DNA from: Trema orientale | Taxonomy: Eukaryota > Streptophyta > Magnoliopsida > Rosales > Cannabaceae | Assembly (NCBI GenBank): GCA_002914845.1 | Contig: JXTC01000022.1 | Location: forward strand, 1,362,456 to 1,426,455 | DNA length: 64,000 bases | Direction of reading: 5' to 3' | In this document: positions 24,789 through 36,520 of the stretch, piece by piece | Position numbering within the stretch: position 1 is the first letter of the stretch | How the letters are laid out: each line of letters opens with the position of its first letter | Position numbers and translations under genes: made by a program | The notes under the pieces: generated by a model | The model's input: only the letters and a program-made list of their open reading frames with translations | What the model was told of the DNA's origin: nothing | Databases searched by the model: none

Positions 24789-27080
24789 TATTCGTGAAGA
24801 AAAAACACCTTACAAGACTCGACGGAAATCCTTGCTCTGCCTCCATCCATTTTCTTGTTTTGTTTGTATCAAAAGTGCACAAATTTTCTTTTGTTTAGAA
24901 GGGACTACACATTAAATTTTTGTAAGTAAAAATGCATAAGTTGGTCAGGAGGTTCCATCAAGAATATACGTCTCGTAAATTTTTGAGCGATCATACATAG
25001 ATGTCAGAGAAGTCCTCCCTCTTTTTACAAGGGACCTGCCTCTTTCCATGCAATATATACTTGTATTGCATATGCATACGCTATAATAAATTTGCTTCTT
25101 AAAATCATCGTAGTCAATATAATTATCTTTTCTTTCTTTCATAGTTCCCTCGGGCCTGAGAAAAATAGAGCTACGCTTCTACAAATGCACTGTCAACTAA
25201 CCTTGGAGAATTTTAGGAGTCAACCAAAGGGTAGTCCTTCAAATAGTTTAAATTAATTTCAAATCCTCCAATGAATACACCGGGGGAAAAAAAAAATTCT
25301 CTCTCTCCCTCTTTCCTTTTTTTTTTTTTTTTTTTCGGGACAGTAGTGGAAGATTGGATTTGGTTGATGGATTTAAAACTTGAACAACTTTGGTTTGGTC
25401 AAATGTACTCCTATAAGAAGTTATTTGATGGGAAGTAACTGAGAGAAAAGCTAATTTGGGTACTAATAAACTAAGTGGTGCAGACTATGTATTAGATAGT
25501 AATTATAGTTTGTAGTATGTTTTAAACTCCTATTATTAGTTTCGTAATTGAATTTTTGATTTATTTTTATTAATTTTTAGAAAGCTCGTGAAACTATAAA
25601 TCGTTGCGAATTCCTCTCTCTAAATTGTTCTCTTTCTCTCCTTAATTTTCGCGTCTTTGTGAAGAACTGATCGTCGTTAGATATGTCTACGGAGATGTGT
25701 TTTTCCAGTAAAAAAAAAAACAAAAAAAAGAAGGGATTTTTGGTAATGCGAAGAAACCAGACGCTGTTTTCAGTGGCTTTTTAATGAACATATGCTTGCA
25801 TTTGAATCTGCTCCGACAAAGATGTTGAACAATCCAATCAAATTGAAAGGTTGAAATCTCAGTGTCTCCTTTGTTTTGCTTCTTTCTCTGAGTAACTTTG
25901 TCTTCCATTTTTTTTTTTATTTTTTTTTTCGGCAGATTGGTTTCTTTTCTTCTATCTCTCAAACCTTGCGCTTTCTGGAAAGATCAAAGGAGAATGAGAC
26001 TAGTAACAACAATAACTAGAACAGAAAAATGATGTAAGTTTGAATGAGAAAAGGCATTCCTCAATAGATTTTATGACCGAATGATCTCAAGCAACTCCGT
26101 CCATCATTATTGCAGTCAAATTCTTCTTTTCCCATTACATTTCAGAGAATATAAAGAAGACAGAAAACATAACGCAACATCTGAATTTCCACTTTAGGTT
26201 TTCACTATATTTAGTTGAGAAAAATGAACTTAAACCAAAAGACAGCTGCATGCTCTTCCTTGAGAATTAATATGATGTTCAGTTATAGAGAACTTTTATG
26301 TGAATTCAATAGGATTTGTTATGTTAGTGGATTCAATTTTCACTAGGATTTGCAATATTAGTAGATTCAATTAAACATTTTTTACGCACCTGATTAATAG
26401 TGGTGAAAAAGAAAGGGTTAATTAAAGAAGGAGAACTAATACATAACAAAGAAGATAAAAGCAAATACAATACAAAGTACTCTTCGTTCTATAGTACCAA
26501 TATGACACTACACTTGCCTGAAAATACTCGGTTGTGTTCGATTTTCCCTTCTTGTTATGCCTCTTTGGATCGATCGCATTCCTCAGCTACAGTGATGATA
26601 GTAACCCCTTTTATGACGTAACTTGATGAGGCATAAAGTAATAGCATTTCGGTGAAAAAATTAGTAGCATCTTCACAGAATTATTTTTTAGCAAAATATG
26701 AAAATGTATGAATCAGATGATGCTCAATTTTGGCATAACATCAAAATGGGAAAAGAGGGGCAAAACAGAAGAGGAGAAGTGGATATTTACTCCATATTCC
26801 AAAGAACCGCACCACTTATTATTCTCTTGTCACAAGAATGTGGCACTTTGCTCAATCTGATAATGACCATTTTGCAAGTGGTGAGAAATTGAATTCGACA
26901 AGAAGGATTTAAAATGAAAAGAAGCTCGCCATTGAACTTGGAATCTCATCTCATTATAACATAAAGATCATCCAACATAGTAGCAGCAAGTGCCACTGAC
27001 ATGATACTCAAAAGCGCAAAAATAGAGGCTTTCTAAATGTTTAATCCCATCATTCGCAATAGATAATCTAAATTACATCA
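24789..27080. other. Intergenic DNA with two weak coding hints
   Basis: Mostly AT-rich with T tracts (25318-25335, 25908-25930). Two minus-strand stretches look slightly coding. About 25740-25910 holds a 60-codon frame beginning MEDKVTQRKKQNKGDTEIS. 26946-27032 follows an acceptor-like TTTAG and encodes a hydrophobic tail containing FALLSIMSVALAATMLDD. Neither matches a family I know. The second could be a last exon of the candidate gene at 27091. Confidence 0.3.
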
Positions 27081-27090
27081 CAAGTTGTTG

Positions 27091-27578
27091 TTAACTGGAC
27101 AAAGACACACAACTGGAAATGACTTTAAGAAGTTCCCAAAAGTAAAGAGCAGGGCCAATTGCAAAACGTCCTTCAAGCTTTGAAGACGAAAGAAAAGTGG
27201 GGTTTTTAATTAATCTCTTCACAAGAAGAGGCCTAAAATAATTAAAATAATATGAAAAATTAAATGCTTGAATTTTGTTGTTAAAAAACACAGAGAAAAC
27301 TGACAAAGGACGGGACAAAATCTATCCATAAGAGCACATACCAATTATTGACAGCAGTATCTTTAACTTGTTTTCTCAGTAACTTGTTTAACTTACATAA
27401 GTTATATTTGGTGGAACAAAAAGTCCGTTAACAAAACACTGAACTGGATAATGGATTCACAAAGTGCACTGCTTTCAGGCTCATTTTGATCATACTTACC
27501 ATAAAAAAATCAGACCCATTTGAGGTTGCAAATGATAAGTTCGGCAATTCCGGTTCCCCATGATAGGCCAACGACTGC
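27091..27578 (-). CDS. Candidate small spliced gene, function unknown (partial model)
   Basis: Three minus-strand blocks join in phase with canonical signals. 27578-27500 ends in ATG followed by GTAAGTATG. 27382-27342 follows AACAAG and precedes GTATGTG. 27232-27091 follows the pyrimidine-rich TTTTAATTATTTTAG and ends in TAA. The joined frame includes AYHGEPELPNLSFATSNG, LLRKQVKDTAVNNW and KLEGRFAIGPALYFWELLKV. It stays open across both junctions, which is unlikely by chance for 41- and 142-nt exons. I do not recognise the product. The start is uncertain: the Met at the first junction is possible, and earlier exons may exist up to a leader-like region near 28.05-28.2 kb. An alternative last exon at 27032-26946 would add a membrane-like tail. 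Confidence 0.4.
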
Positions 27579-28049
27579 CTTGCATAAACAATAATACAAC
27601 GAAAAATGTTATAGTCAACATACTAAACACTCAACGCTATAGTTGCCAAGAAAACATAGGAATGAAAAAGAGGCATTACTCTTTGTTGTATTTGACAAAC
27701 CATAGCTAAGCAAGTTTCAATCAAACCCATCTATTAAAAGATGGAAATGGTTCAAAGAAGTGGCAATTCATGATTTCGTGTCCATTTTTCAATAATGCCA
27801 GATACAGAACACCAACATGAAATCACTCGCGTAACCCAATTATATAAAAGCTTACCATAAAGAAATATTACCTATTAAGAAAATATGATACGACTAATAA
27901 AACTGACGAGAAGAACACAAAATTAACACAAATACTTTCAAAGATAGCGTCCACGGGTCCAAATTCTTAATCTGTTGTTAAAATATATATTTTTACGTAT
28001 AAAATATTACCTATTAAACACAGAAATAACCCCAAAAAGAAAACGAAGA

Positions 28050-28225
28050 TACAAACTGTAAAATTGCAAGCTGTAGAAAGTTATCTGTTTAGGAGTCAGA
28101 GCTATTAGAAATTGCTACAATGATCTGAGACTACAAGGCCAAGTTTACGAAGGAGACAGAGGCAGAAGTCAGGATGATGACGCCGAGCCGGGGTAATGAT
28201 AGAGGAATTTACGCAATGGGCTAAG
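28050..28225 (-). promoter_or_regulatory. Leader/promoter-like stretch on the minus strand
   Basis: On the minus strand 28200-28130 is CT-rich and less AT-rich than its surroundings, like a plant 5' leader. AGCCCATT (TGGGCT on the plus strand, about 28217), a site-II-type element common in promoters of housekeeping and organelle-protein genes, lies just upstream. It could be the promoter of the candidate gene at 27.1-27.6 kb. No start codon is visible within the leader. Confidence 0.3.
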
Positions 28226-28234
28226 GTAAAAATG

Positions 28235-28683
28235 GGAAAAGTTCATAACTACTCGCTTTTAAAACCATATTTACATCAATACCCATTTCTTATTTTTATT
28301 CCGTGAATACTCATTTGGTTAGAAATATAGATCACTAATATTTTACGTATGAAATGTGTACCCATACATCAAGTGTACCGTAATACACATTTTATAAATA
28401 AAAATTATACTAAAAATTAGTATACAATTTAAAATGTATACTATAAATCAAATGTATAATAAAAAAAGTTTGCCATGGTATACATTTACATTTTAAATGT
28501 ATATCGTTCATATTTTACACATCAAATATGTAGTGTATGGATAAAAATTTATATTTTAATGTATACCACTCATACTTTACATATTAAATGTGTACCATAC
28601 ATACGGGTATTTAAAAAAAAAAACTAAAAATAAGTATTTATGAAAATACATTATAAAGATAAGTACTCTGTGTAAATTTCTCC
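28235..28683. mobile_element. Foldback MITE related to 15558-15927
   Basis: The ends resemble AGAAATTTACAC...TACTTAT inverted (right end TGTAAATTTCTCC; left end GGGAAAAGTTCATAAC). The interior consists of repeated GTATACATT/AATGTATAC words. It is more degenerate than the copy at 15.56 kb. Non-coding. Confidence 0.45.
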
Positions 28684-28728
28684 TTTTTTTAGGTTTTTAT
28701 AGAAATATAGTAAAAATTAGCTTACACT

Positions 28729-29380
28729 AAAAAAATTAGGGGTGGCAATTCGGGTTACGACACGACGACACGACACGAACACGACACGATTTTTTGCGGG
28801 TTAGGGTTGAAGAAAAAGGGTTCGGGTCGGGTTCGGGTCGACCAGCCTTACACGAATAAAAAAACGGGTCGGGTTCGGGTCAACCCGCTTGACACGAACT
28901 TGACCCGTTTGACCCGCCAACAAATATATATATATAATTAAATTATAAAAATATTTTTCATTTAATTTGTTTATGACTATTATTATAGATATATTTAATT
29001 TGTACAATGTAAGTGTTTGGGATTATAAATTATTAATTATATTTATAAATTACCCATAATTTATTTATTTTAAAATGAGACAATAATAGCCTTAGAAAAA
29101 GAAAATATAAGTAAAAAAATATTAGTCATAGCGGGTTGGCGGGTCAAAAACGGGTTGACGGGTCAAAATCGGGTTGTGGGTTGGATGTTATTCACCAAAG
29201 CAGGTTATGCGGGTTAGGTTCGGGTCAACCCGTTTTAGGTGCAGGTCGGATTAGTGTTGATAGTTTTCTGACACGACGGGTCACGAGTCGGGTTCGGGTT
29301 GACATACTTTATGTATATATTAGACTTCAACCCGACACGAACCCGACCCGTCGACACGAATTGACACCCCTAAAAAAAAT
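28729..29380. mobile_element. hAT-type non-autonomous transposon, copy 1, with 8-bp target duplication
   Basis: The element is 28737-29372 (636 bp). Its terminal inverted repeats are TAGGGGTGGCAATTCG and TAGGGGTGTCAATTCG. It is flanked by AAAAAAAT at 28729-28736 and 29373-29380. The subterminal regions are dense in CGGGTCGGGTTCGGGTC-type words and their inverses, the likely transposase-binding repeats, around an AT-rich core. There is no transposase. The 8-bp duplication and TAGGGGTG start identify hAT. A near-identical copy lies at 38376-39010. Confidence 0.88.
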
Positions 29381-30125
29381 ACGATACCCCAAAAAACTTT
29401 CAAAAAATACGACATACAGACGTAATCATTAGGAAAATACAAATCAATATGCCCTGACGCATGCACTAAATAAAAATAAATAAAAAATAAAAAAAAAAAC
29501 TAACAGCCAGCAGGTGACGGTGACATATATGTTGCTATCACGTCCTTTATTTTAAAAAAGACTAAAAAATTAGAACTTTTTTATTTTGTACATTTTTGCA
29601 TTAATTTTTTCCTTTTTTTTATTTTGAAATTGTTTGAAAATTTTCAAATTTTAATTAGAAGAATATCACTTTAAAAAGTATTTAGAAAAATACTATTTTT
29701 TATTAATTGATGAAATACTTGAAGTAAGTAATCAAGTTAAAGTTATCCTAAATTGGTTGTCCAATGTAATTAATTGGTTACTTTGAGTACCATCGAAAAA
29801 TAGTAATTTTAAAGGAAAAGTGGTATTTTTATAAGGATAAGTTGCAGCCAAAGTCTTTTTCTTAGTCAGAATTTATACTTATATACCTTTTTTTTTTCCT
29901 GACAGCGAAATTACCTTCCGTCCAATTTTTATTGCAATCGTCAAATTTCTCCATTAAATGCCACCTCAGGTACGTGTTGCCCTTAGGTTATTTATATTTG
30001 GATAAATAAAATAAATCAAATAAACTTTTTAAAAAAAATAAAAAAGAAAAAAAGTTTTTTTAAATGAATTATCATATATATCTATACACACATATATTAA
30101 TTCATTCCTCATTTTATTCCTCGGT
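29381..30125. repeat. Dispersed repeat fragments
   Basis: 29650-29840 is a copy of the TTTAGAAAAATACTATTTT foldback family (see 16790-17060). 29836-29965 is an inverted, diverged copy of the segment found at about 31800-31935 and again at 32115-32250, with shared words CTTATATA, CCTGACRGCGA and GTCCAA. No gene is seen. Confidence 0.45.
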
Positions 30126-30854
30126 CTTGGCAATAGAGGTGTTCAAAAAAACTGCCAAACCGTGGAAACTGCCCAATCCAGTCCAAATCGCTCAATCAAA
30201 ACGGATTCTCTTTTTAAACGGCTGGTTACGGATTAGAAAAAATAAAAACCGACTTGGCCGGTTCAATTTTCAGTTTTAGACAAATTCGGTCGGATTCAAA
30301 CCGAACCGACCAATAAGTTTGTATATATATATATATATATTAATATGTATATTAGTAATTAAAAATTTAAGCTTATTTATTCTAATTGAGTAATGATTAT
30401 TTTTAGTTCATTTAAGACTGTCACTTAAGACTCTTATAATATTTTAGACTTTAAATCTTATTGTTGTAATGTGTTTAAGATTAAGGACTTTAAGTTTACT
30501 ATTCAATTTTGATTAGGTTGCAAATTGTAACTAAAATTTAAGTTTACTAGGATTTTCGAATTGGTTGTAGCTTTTAACTATGTTATGGTTTCGTTTTATA
30601 TTTGGACTTTAAATTTTAGATGAAATATGATTATGATATGAGTTTCGTTGATGTTATAATAATTCAAATTTCGTAAGTTTTCAAACTGTGGAAACCGCCC
30701 AAACCAGCCGCAAAAATGTAGGTGCGGTCTGACTGGTTTGAATCAACCAACTCAAACTGCACGGATTGATAAATCGGCCAAACCGCACAATTAGATTGGT
30801 TTCTGGATTAGCGATTTAGACCGTCAACCGGCTATGAATATCCCTACTTGGCAA
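30126..30854. mobile_element. hAT-type non-autonomous transposon, second family, with 8-bp target duplication
   Basis: The element is 30134-30846 (713 bp). It starts TAGAGGTGTTCA and ends TGAATATCCCTA, giving short imperfect inverted termini. It is flanked by perfect CTTGGCAA copies at 30126-30133 and 30847-30854. The subterminal parts are rich in AAACCG/CGGTTT words around an AT-rich core, which includes an (AT)n run near 30320. There is no transposase. It differs in sequence from the 28.7/38.4-kb family. Confidence 0.82.
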
Positions 30855-31742
30855 TCTCATCGAAGTTTAATGAGAAAGAGGCAATGATTTTGCAGTTCTT
30901 CGTTATTCTTTGATTCCTATCTTTCTTAATGTTTATCCCTTTTTCATGTAAATACCGATCCTCTTTATAAAATTGTAAATGCTTATTGTCTTAGATTAGT
31001 CGATCACAGTTTCTTAGAAGAGAATATCGATTCTCTCTTGCTAGGCAGTCGGAATTGCTTCTACTGGGAGGATCATGAATTATTGGTTGCCACCATTTCT
31101 GGCAAATTTTCCCTGGTCCAAGAATCCCATTCTCAATATTTTTTTTAAAAAAAATTCTAGAACAGTAAAAATCTACTTAATCGAGTAAAATAAAATCAGA
31201 ACCAGAAGAAATCTTTAAACTAATAAGCAATTGTATCTATATAATAAATTCATAGTATAATTGAAGCTAATCTACTTCATACTCTCATTTAAAAAAAAAA
31301 CCCGAACTGCAACAACAAAATCTGAACATTCATTGGAGTTCATATACATATAAATATATTGTATGCATGCTTTTAATAAATAAATAAATCGCTGCTGCTA
31401 CACTCCAAAAGCTATCTCAATCTTCATCCATTCCTAAAACTCAAAAATAGCAACTATCCAACAAAAAAAAAGATTTGGGTCTTCAATCCACAGATCAAAT
31501 CTTAGCCCCAAAACCACACCAAAACCTATCAAACCCTCGAACCCAATTCGTTTTTTCAGCCATATCTACCATTTTAGTTCTCAGAAATCCCATTCTTTTA
31601 AGTTACGAAGAAAATCCAGAAAAAATAAACCAAAACCAACTCAAAAATCCTAAAAATCTCAGAAGTCCTATTCTTTTAACTTTTTTTTTTCTTCTTTTCT
31701 TTTTTTATTCTGATTTTATTTCTTTTACTTTCATTTTCCTAA
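30855..31742. other. AT-rich intergenic DNA
   Basis: No gene supported. The 97-codon plus-strand frame at 31475-31768 turns into a poly-Phe run from a T tract and runs into the tandem duplication. I treat it as chance. Confidence 0.4.
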
Positions 31743-32374
31743 TTTTCATAATCTTTTTACAGTTTTAAAAATGGCATAAAACCTTATAGGACATCCTCTG
31801 AAGTGACACTTAATAGAAAAAATAGATGGTTGTTATAGAATTTGGACAAAATGTATTATCGCCGTCAGGAAAAAAAAAAACAGGATATATAAGTGTAAAT
31901 TTTAACTAAAAAAGGAGACTTTCGCCGCAATTTTCTCTTTTTATAAATATCTATTAAAAGTATTATTTTTCTAAAAATGATTTCAAAAAGTGATATTTTC
32001 CAAATCAATCTAGAATTTTTAAAAAAATTTGGTCCATCCGATATCTTTCAATTATTGGTTTTTCATAATCTTTTTACAGTTTTAAAAGTGGCATAAAACC
32101 TCATAGGACGTCCTCTGAAGTGGCACTTAACAGAAAAAATAGATGGTTGTTATAGAATTTGGACAGAATGTATTATCGCCGTCAGGAAAAAAAAACAGGA
32201 TATATAAGTGTAAATTTTAACTAAAAAAGGAGACTTTCGCCGCAATTTTGTCTTTTTATAAATATCTATTAAAAGTATTATTTTTCTAAAAATGATTTCA
32301 AAAAGTGATATTTTCCAAATCAATCTAGAATTTTTTAAAAAATTTGGTCCATCCGATATTTTTCAATTATTGGT
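31743..32374 (+). repeat. Tandem duplication, 317-bp unit, two copies
   Basis: 31743-32059 is repeated at 32060-32374 with only scattered single-base differences, so it is recent compared with the surrounding repeats. Each unit contains GTATTATCGCCGTCAGG, an A tract and AGGAGACTTTCGCCGCAATTTT. Part of the unit is present once more, inverted and older, at 29836-29965. Non-coding. Confidence 0.85.
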
Positions 32375-33149
32375 ACTTTGGCCTGGAATATTGAAAGAAG
32401 CCCTTTCTTTTTCTCTTTTCCCTGATTTGTCTTCTATTGTCTTGTTTTAGCTTTTTGAACCTAATTTAGTGTTTTATTTTATTTTCCACTCAAAATCTAT
32501 ATAAATACATATGCTATTTTATTTATGTTTTTATACTTGGCTTTAGAAATTAAAATCTTTTATTGCACTATTTTTTTTTTTTGAACAAATTTTTTAAGTG
32601 ACATGTCACCAACCACTTTTCTTATTTTTGGGATACTAGATGAGACCTAATATAATACCTATAATAACCTTATTTATTATTTATTTGTTTATTTATTTTA
32701 TATAATTTTAAATACTCAACCCCCCTTACCTGGTTACTATAAATAATATGCTGCCGGTGACTAAGAGGGAGACCATTGGTAACTAAATAATATTCCTATT
32801 TTTTTTTTTTAAAATTCACATTGGATTTTGTTGAATACCTATACTAAAATAAGTTTTATCTATATTCATAATTCAAATTTCTCTTTCTAAATAGGACACC
32901 TATGGTAATACTTATTCAAAGTGAAGTTTTCAATATTCCTAAAAATATTTTTAAGCAATTAGAGAATGTTACGTTTCATTCCAATTTCTTGGATACCATA
33001 TGTAACTAGATACGATACAGATTGTAACCTTCTTCTCTTTTTTATTTATTTTTTATTCTCTTTAAGGATCCTATAATATAAAGCCAACGCTCATTAGCAT
33101 AACTCGAGTAACCATTGTAACACAATAGGATATTATGATATGCATATGC

Positions 33150-33196
<47 letters not shown>

Positions 33197-34439
33197 AATT
33201 ATGCCTCTACGTCCTTCACAATCTCACCATTTGTTCGTTTTAACTCCGAATTTCACTAAATTCGAATCATATGATCAATATTATATTCTTAACATATCTA
33301 TAGCCTTGAATCATCAAAATTCCAATATCTTAAGAAAAATATGAAAATGCCCTTAGGTTCAGTCCGTTTAATGGGCTTTGTTACGTCTAATTGCCGTTTT
33401 TCCAAAAACTGACATCCAAAAATCCATTTGCCTTCATTTTAAAACATCTAACGAGTTAGATAATTTACTACTTTCAAAACTGGAGCTTGCTAATTAATTA
33501 CTACTCAAAGCCTCACCTCTATCAGTGTAGGGCCTATAGCTCCCCGAGCTACCGTTTCATTTTGATTTTACCGATAATTTATAAAATCAAGCCTCATGAA
33601 TTTTGTGTGCCCCATAATATTCACAAAATTAATCTCTTTATTAATTTAAAATAATTTGAGAATAAAAAAATTTTACGGATAAACATCATAGTAGATTTCT
33701 GAAAAAAAAAAAAAAGTCGAATCGTAACAATACTCACTACTATGTTTTGAAAAAGATTGACTAAAATACGACCTAAGGGCTATGAATTATTTTTGTACGA
33801 TCTAAAGAGGACATTTTGTCTAAATAGTGGGTACTAATGGGCACGGTAGCAAACTTGTAAATATGAGAATATTATAAAAGTTTAGGATTAAGTAAAAAAA
33901 AGGTATAATGAACAACAAGTTTGTTGCCATATTATAAAAAAAAAAACAAGTTTGTTACCATAATCGTTTGATAAGTAAATACTACCAACTCTTTACAAGT
34001 TCAACTCATAGCAAGCTTATCCTTTTCCTCTTTTTTTCTCCTTTCTTTTCCGTTTATTATCTGTTTTTTCTTTTTTCTTTTTTTTTTTCTTTTTTTTATT
34101 ATTCGTTTTTTCCCTTTCTTAAAATCCTTTTTCATTTCATTTTTTTCTTTTTTATTTCTTTTTCGTTTTTTTTCCTTTTCTTAATTTTTTTTTGTTTCCT
34201 CTTTTTTTTTTCTTTTTTTCCTTTTTTGTTTTTTTCTAGAAAACATTTCTTAAAGGAAAAAAAAATATTTTGATTACCAAAAGGATTCGTGTTTTGATTA
34301 GTGAAGGATTAGAGATATTGAAAGAACTAAATGAGATGTTGGATGTAATATTTCCATTAATTTATAGAAATTTTGGTATCCAAAGTCCTCTATTTGTCTC
34401 TTAAATAAATCGAAGCTTATTTGATATTTTGGAAGCTAT
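32375..34439. other. AT-rich intergenic DNA with low-complexity tracts
   Basis: Includes an (AT)n microsatellite at about 33156-33182 and a very T-rich stretch at 34020-34250, which produces a Phe/Ser-only open frame. No gene or defined mobile element is recognised. Confidence 0.45.
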
Positions 34440-36520
34440 TAGTATAGAACAAAATAGGTAGTGGAAACCAACTTGAGAAATTAATTTGATTACCTGAGAA
34501 AGTGGCATTTTTTAAGAAAATAGTTATTGGCTAATCTTGAAATGAAAAAATAAATTGGTTTCTAATGGTTACTAGAATCTAATTTGGTAGTAATATTATT
34601 TTTAGAAATTATAAACTAATTTTGGAAATCATAATCTGAGAAATCAAAATGAGTTACTGTTTTTTGTTTTTCGAAGAAATGGTTACTGATTACTTTTAAA
34701 ACCAAAAACTAAACTGGTTTCTATTAGTAACCAGAGACTAATCTAGTAGTTGGCTAGTAATTGGATTAGTAACGAGAAATTAATTTGGAAGACCAGACTA
34801 GTTATTGGCGCTTTTTTTTTTGGAAATAATTATTGGTTACTCTTGAAATCAAGAATCAAAATGGTTTCCACTTTAGTCCAAAAAAAAAAAAAAAGTTTCT
34901 ACTGGTAACCAAAAACTAATCTAGTAGTTAGTTACTAATTTGGTTAGTAAAGGAAAACTAACTTGAAAAACTATTCTGGTTACTGAGAAACTAAATTAGT
35001 TACTTTTTTTTTTTTTTCCTTTTTCCTTTTTTGAGGAAATGGTTATTGGCTACTCTTAACACCAAAAGCCAAATTGTTTTCTACTTGTAACTAGAAACTG
35101 GTTATTTAGTAGTTGGTTACTAAATGGATTAGTAATGAGAAACCAACTTGAGAAACTAATCTAGCTTCTGAGAAACCAATCTGATTTATGAGAAACCAAT
35201 TTGATTTCGGGTGGAAACTAAACTTATAATCAAATTATTTTGGAAACCAAACTGGTAACCAACTTAATTTGAAAAACTAATTTTTATGACTAGTTACTTT
35301 GGAAACTATAAACTAACTTAGTTTCTAAAAATAACCAGAAACTAATTTTGTTATTAGAAATCATAAATCATATCAGTTTGTAGTTCAAATTAATTTAGTT
35401 ATTGCTATTCTTGAAACAAAAAACTAAATTGGTTTTGAGGAGAAACCAAACTGTTTTCATGTGGAAACCAGCTTGAAAAACCAATTTGGTTACTGATAAA
35501 CTAAATTAGCTACTGTTTTTTTTTTCTTTTTATTTTTTTAACAAACTAGTTACTGGTTGCTCTTGATACCAAAAATCAAATTAGTTTCTACTTGTAACCA
35601 GAATTCAACCAGTACTTGGTTATTAATTGGGTTAGTAACATGAAGCCAATCTGGTTTCAGAAAAATCAAATTAGTTATTGGTTACTATCGAAGCCAATAA
35701 TCAAATTAGTTACTATTGATAACCAGAAACCAATGTAGTAGTTGGTTATTAATTTGGTTAGTAAAGAGAAACCAACTTGAAAGATCAACCTGGTTTCTGA
35801 GAAACCAAATTAGCTATCGTTTTTTTTTTCCTCTCTTTTTTTGAGAAAATGGTTAATGGCTACCCTTGACACCAAAAACTAAAGTTGTTCTACTTGTAAC
35901 TAGAAACCAATCTAGTAGTTGGTTACTAATTAGGTTAGTAACGAGAAACCAACTTGAGAAACTAATCTGATTTCTGAGAAACTGAATTAGTTTCGAGTGG
36001 AAATCAAACTAGTAACTAAATTACTTTAGAAACCAAACAGGTAACCAAATTACTTTGAAAAACCAGTCTTTTATAAATAGTTACTTTGGAAACTAGAAAC
36101 CAAATTGGTTTCAAGTAAAAACTAAATTAGTTATTGGAAACTAGAAACTAAATTAGTTTCTAATAGTAACCAGAAACTAATTTTGTGATTAGAAATCAGA
36201 AACCAAATTGGTTTCTAGTTCAAACTAATTTGGTTTCCTCAAAAAATTTGTTTATTGCTTGAAACAAAAAACTAAATTGGTTTCAAGTAAAACCAAACTT
36301 GTTTTGAGTGGAAACCAAACTATTTTTCGAGTGAAAACCGAACTGGTTTTGTGTGAAAACTAATTTGAAAAACTAATTTGGTTACTGATAAACTAAATTA
36401 GCTACTAGTTTTTTTTTTTTTTTTTTTTGAATAAATAGTTACTAGCTACTCTTGACTCCAAAAACTAAATTACTTTTTACTGGTAATCCAAAACCTAGTA
36501 AGTTTTTTGTTACTAATTTG
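34440..36520. repeat. 2-kb array of degenerate short repeats (AAACCAA/TTGGTTT words)
   Basis: The whole stretch is built from variants of AGAAACCAACTTGA, GTAACCAGAAACTAAT, AGTAGTTGGTTACTAATTTGG and CTGAGAAACCAAATTAG. A longer phrase restarts the pattern at about 34650, 34810, 35010, 35520, 35680, 35835 and 36410. It is a poly-T tract, then a TGGTTATTGGCTACTCTTGA-like line, then ACCAAAAACTAAATTG. This suggests seven or so higher-order units of unequal length. Both a word and its inverse occur, so many local hairpins are possible. Open frames are short and chance-like. The same vocabulary is seen in the centre of the foldback at 20690-21030. Confidence 0.75.

Noticed and set aside
33968-34273. 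101-codon Phe/Ser-rich open frame
   Set aside because: It is produced by a T-rich low-complexity tract with no start context, domain or homology.
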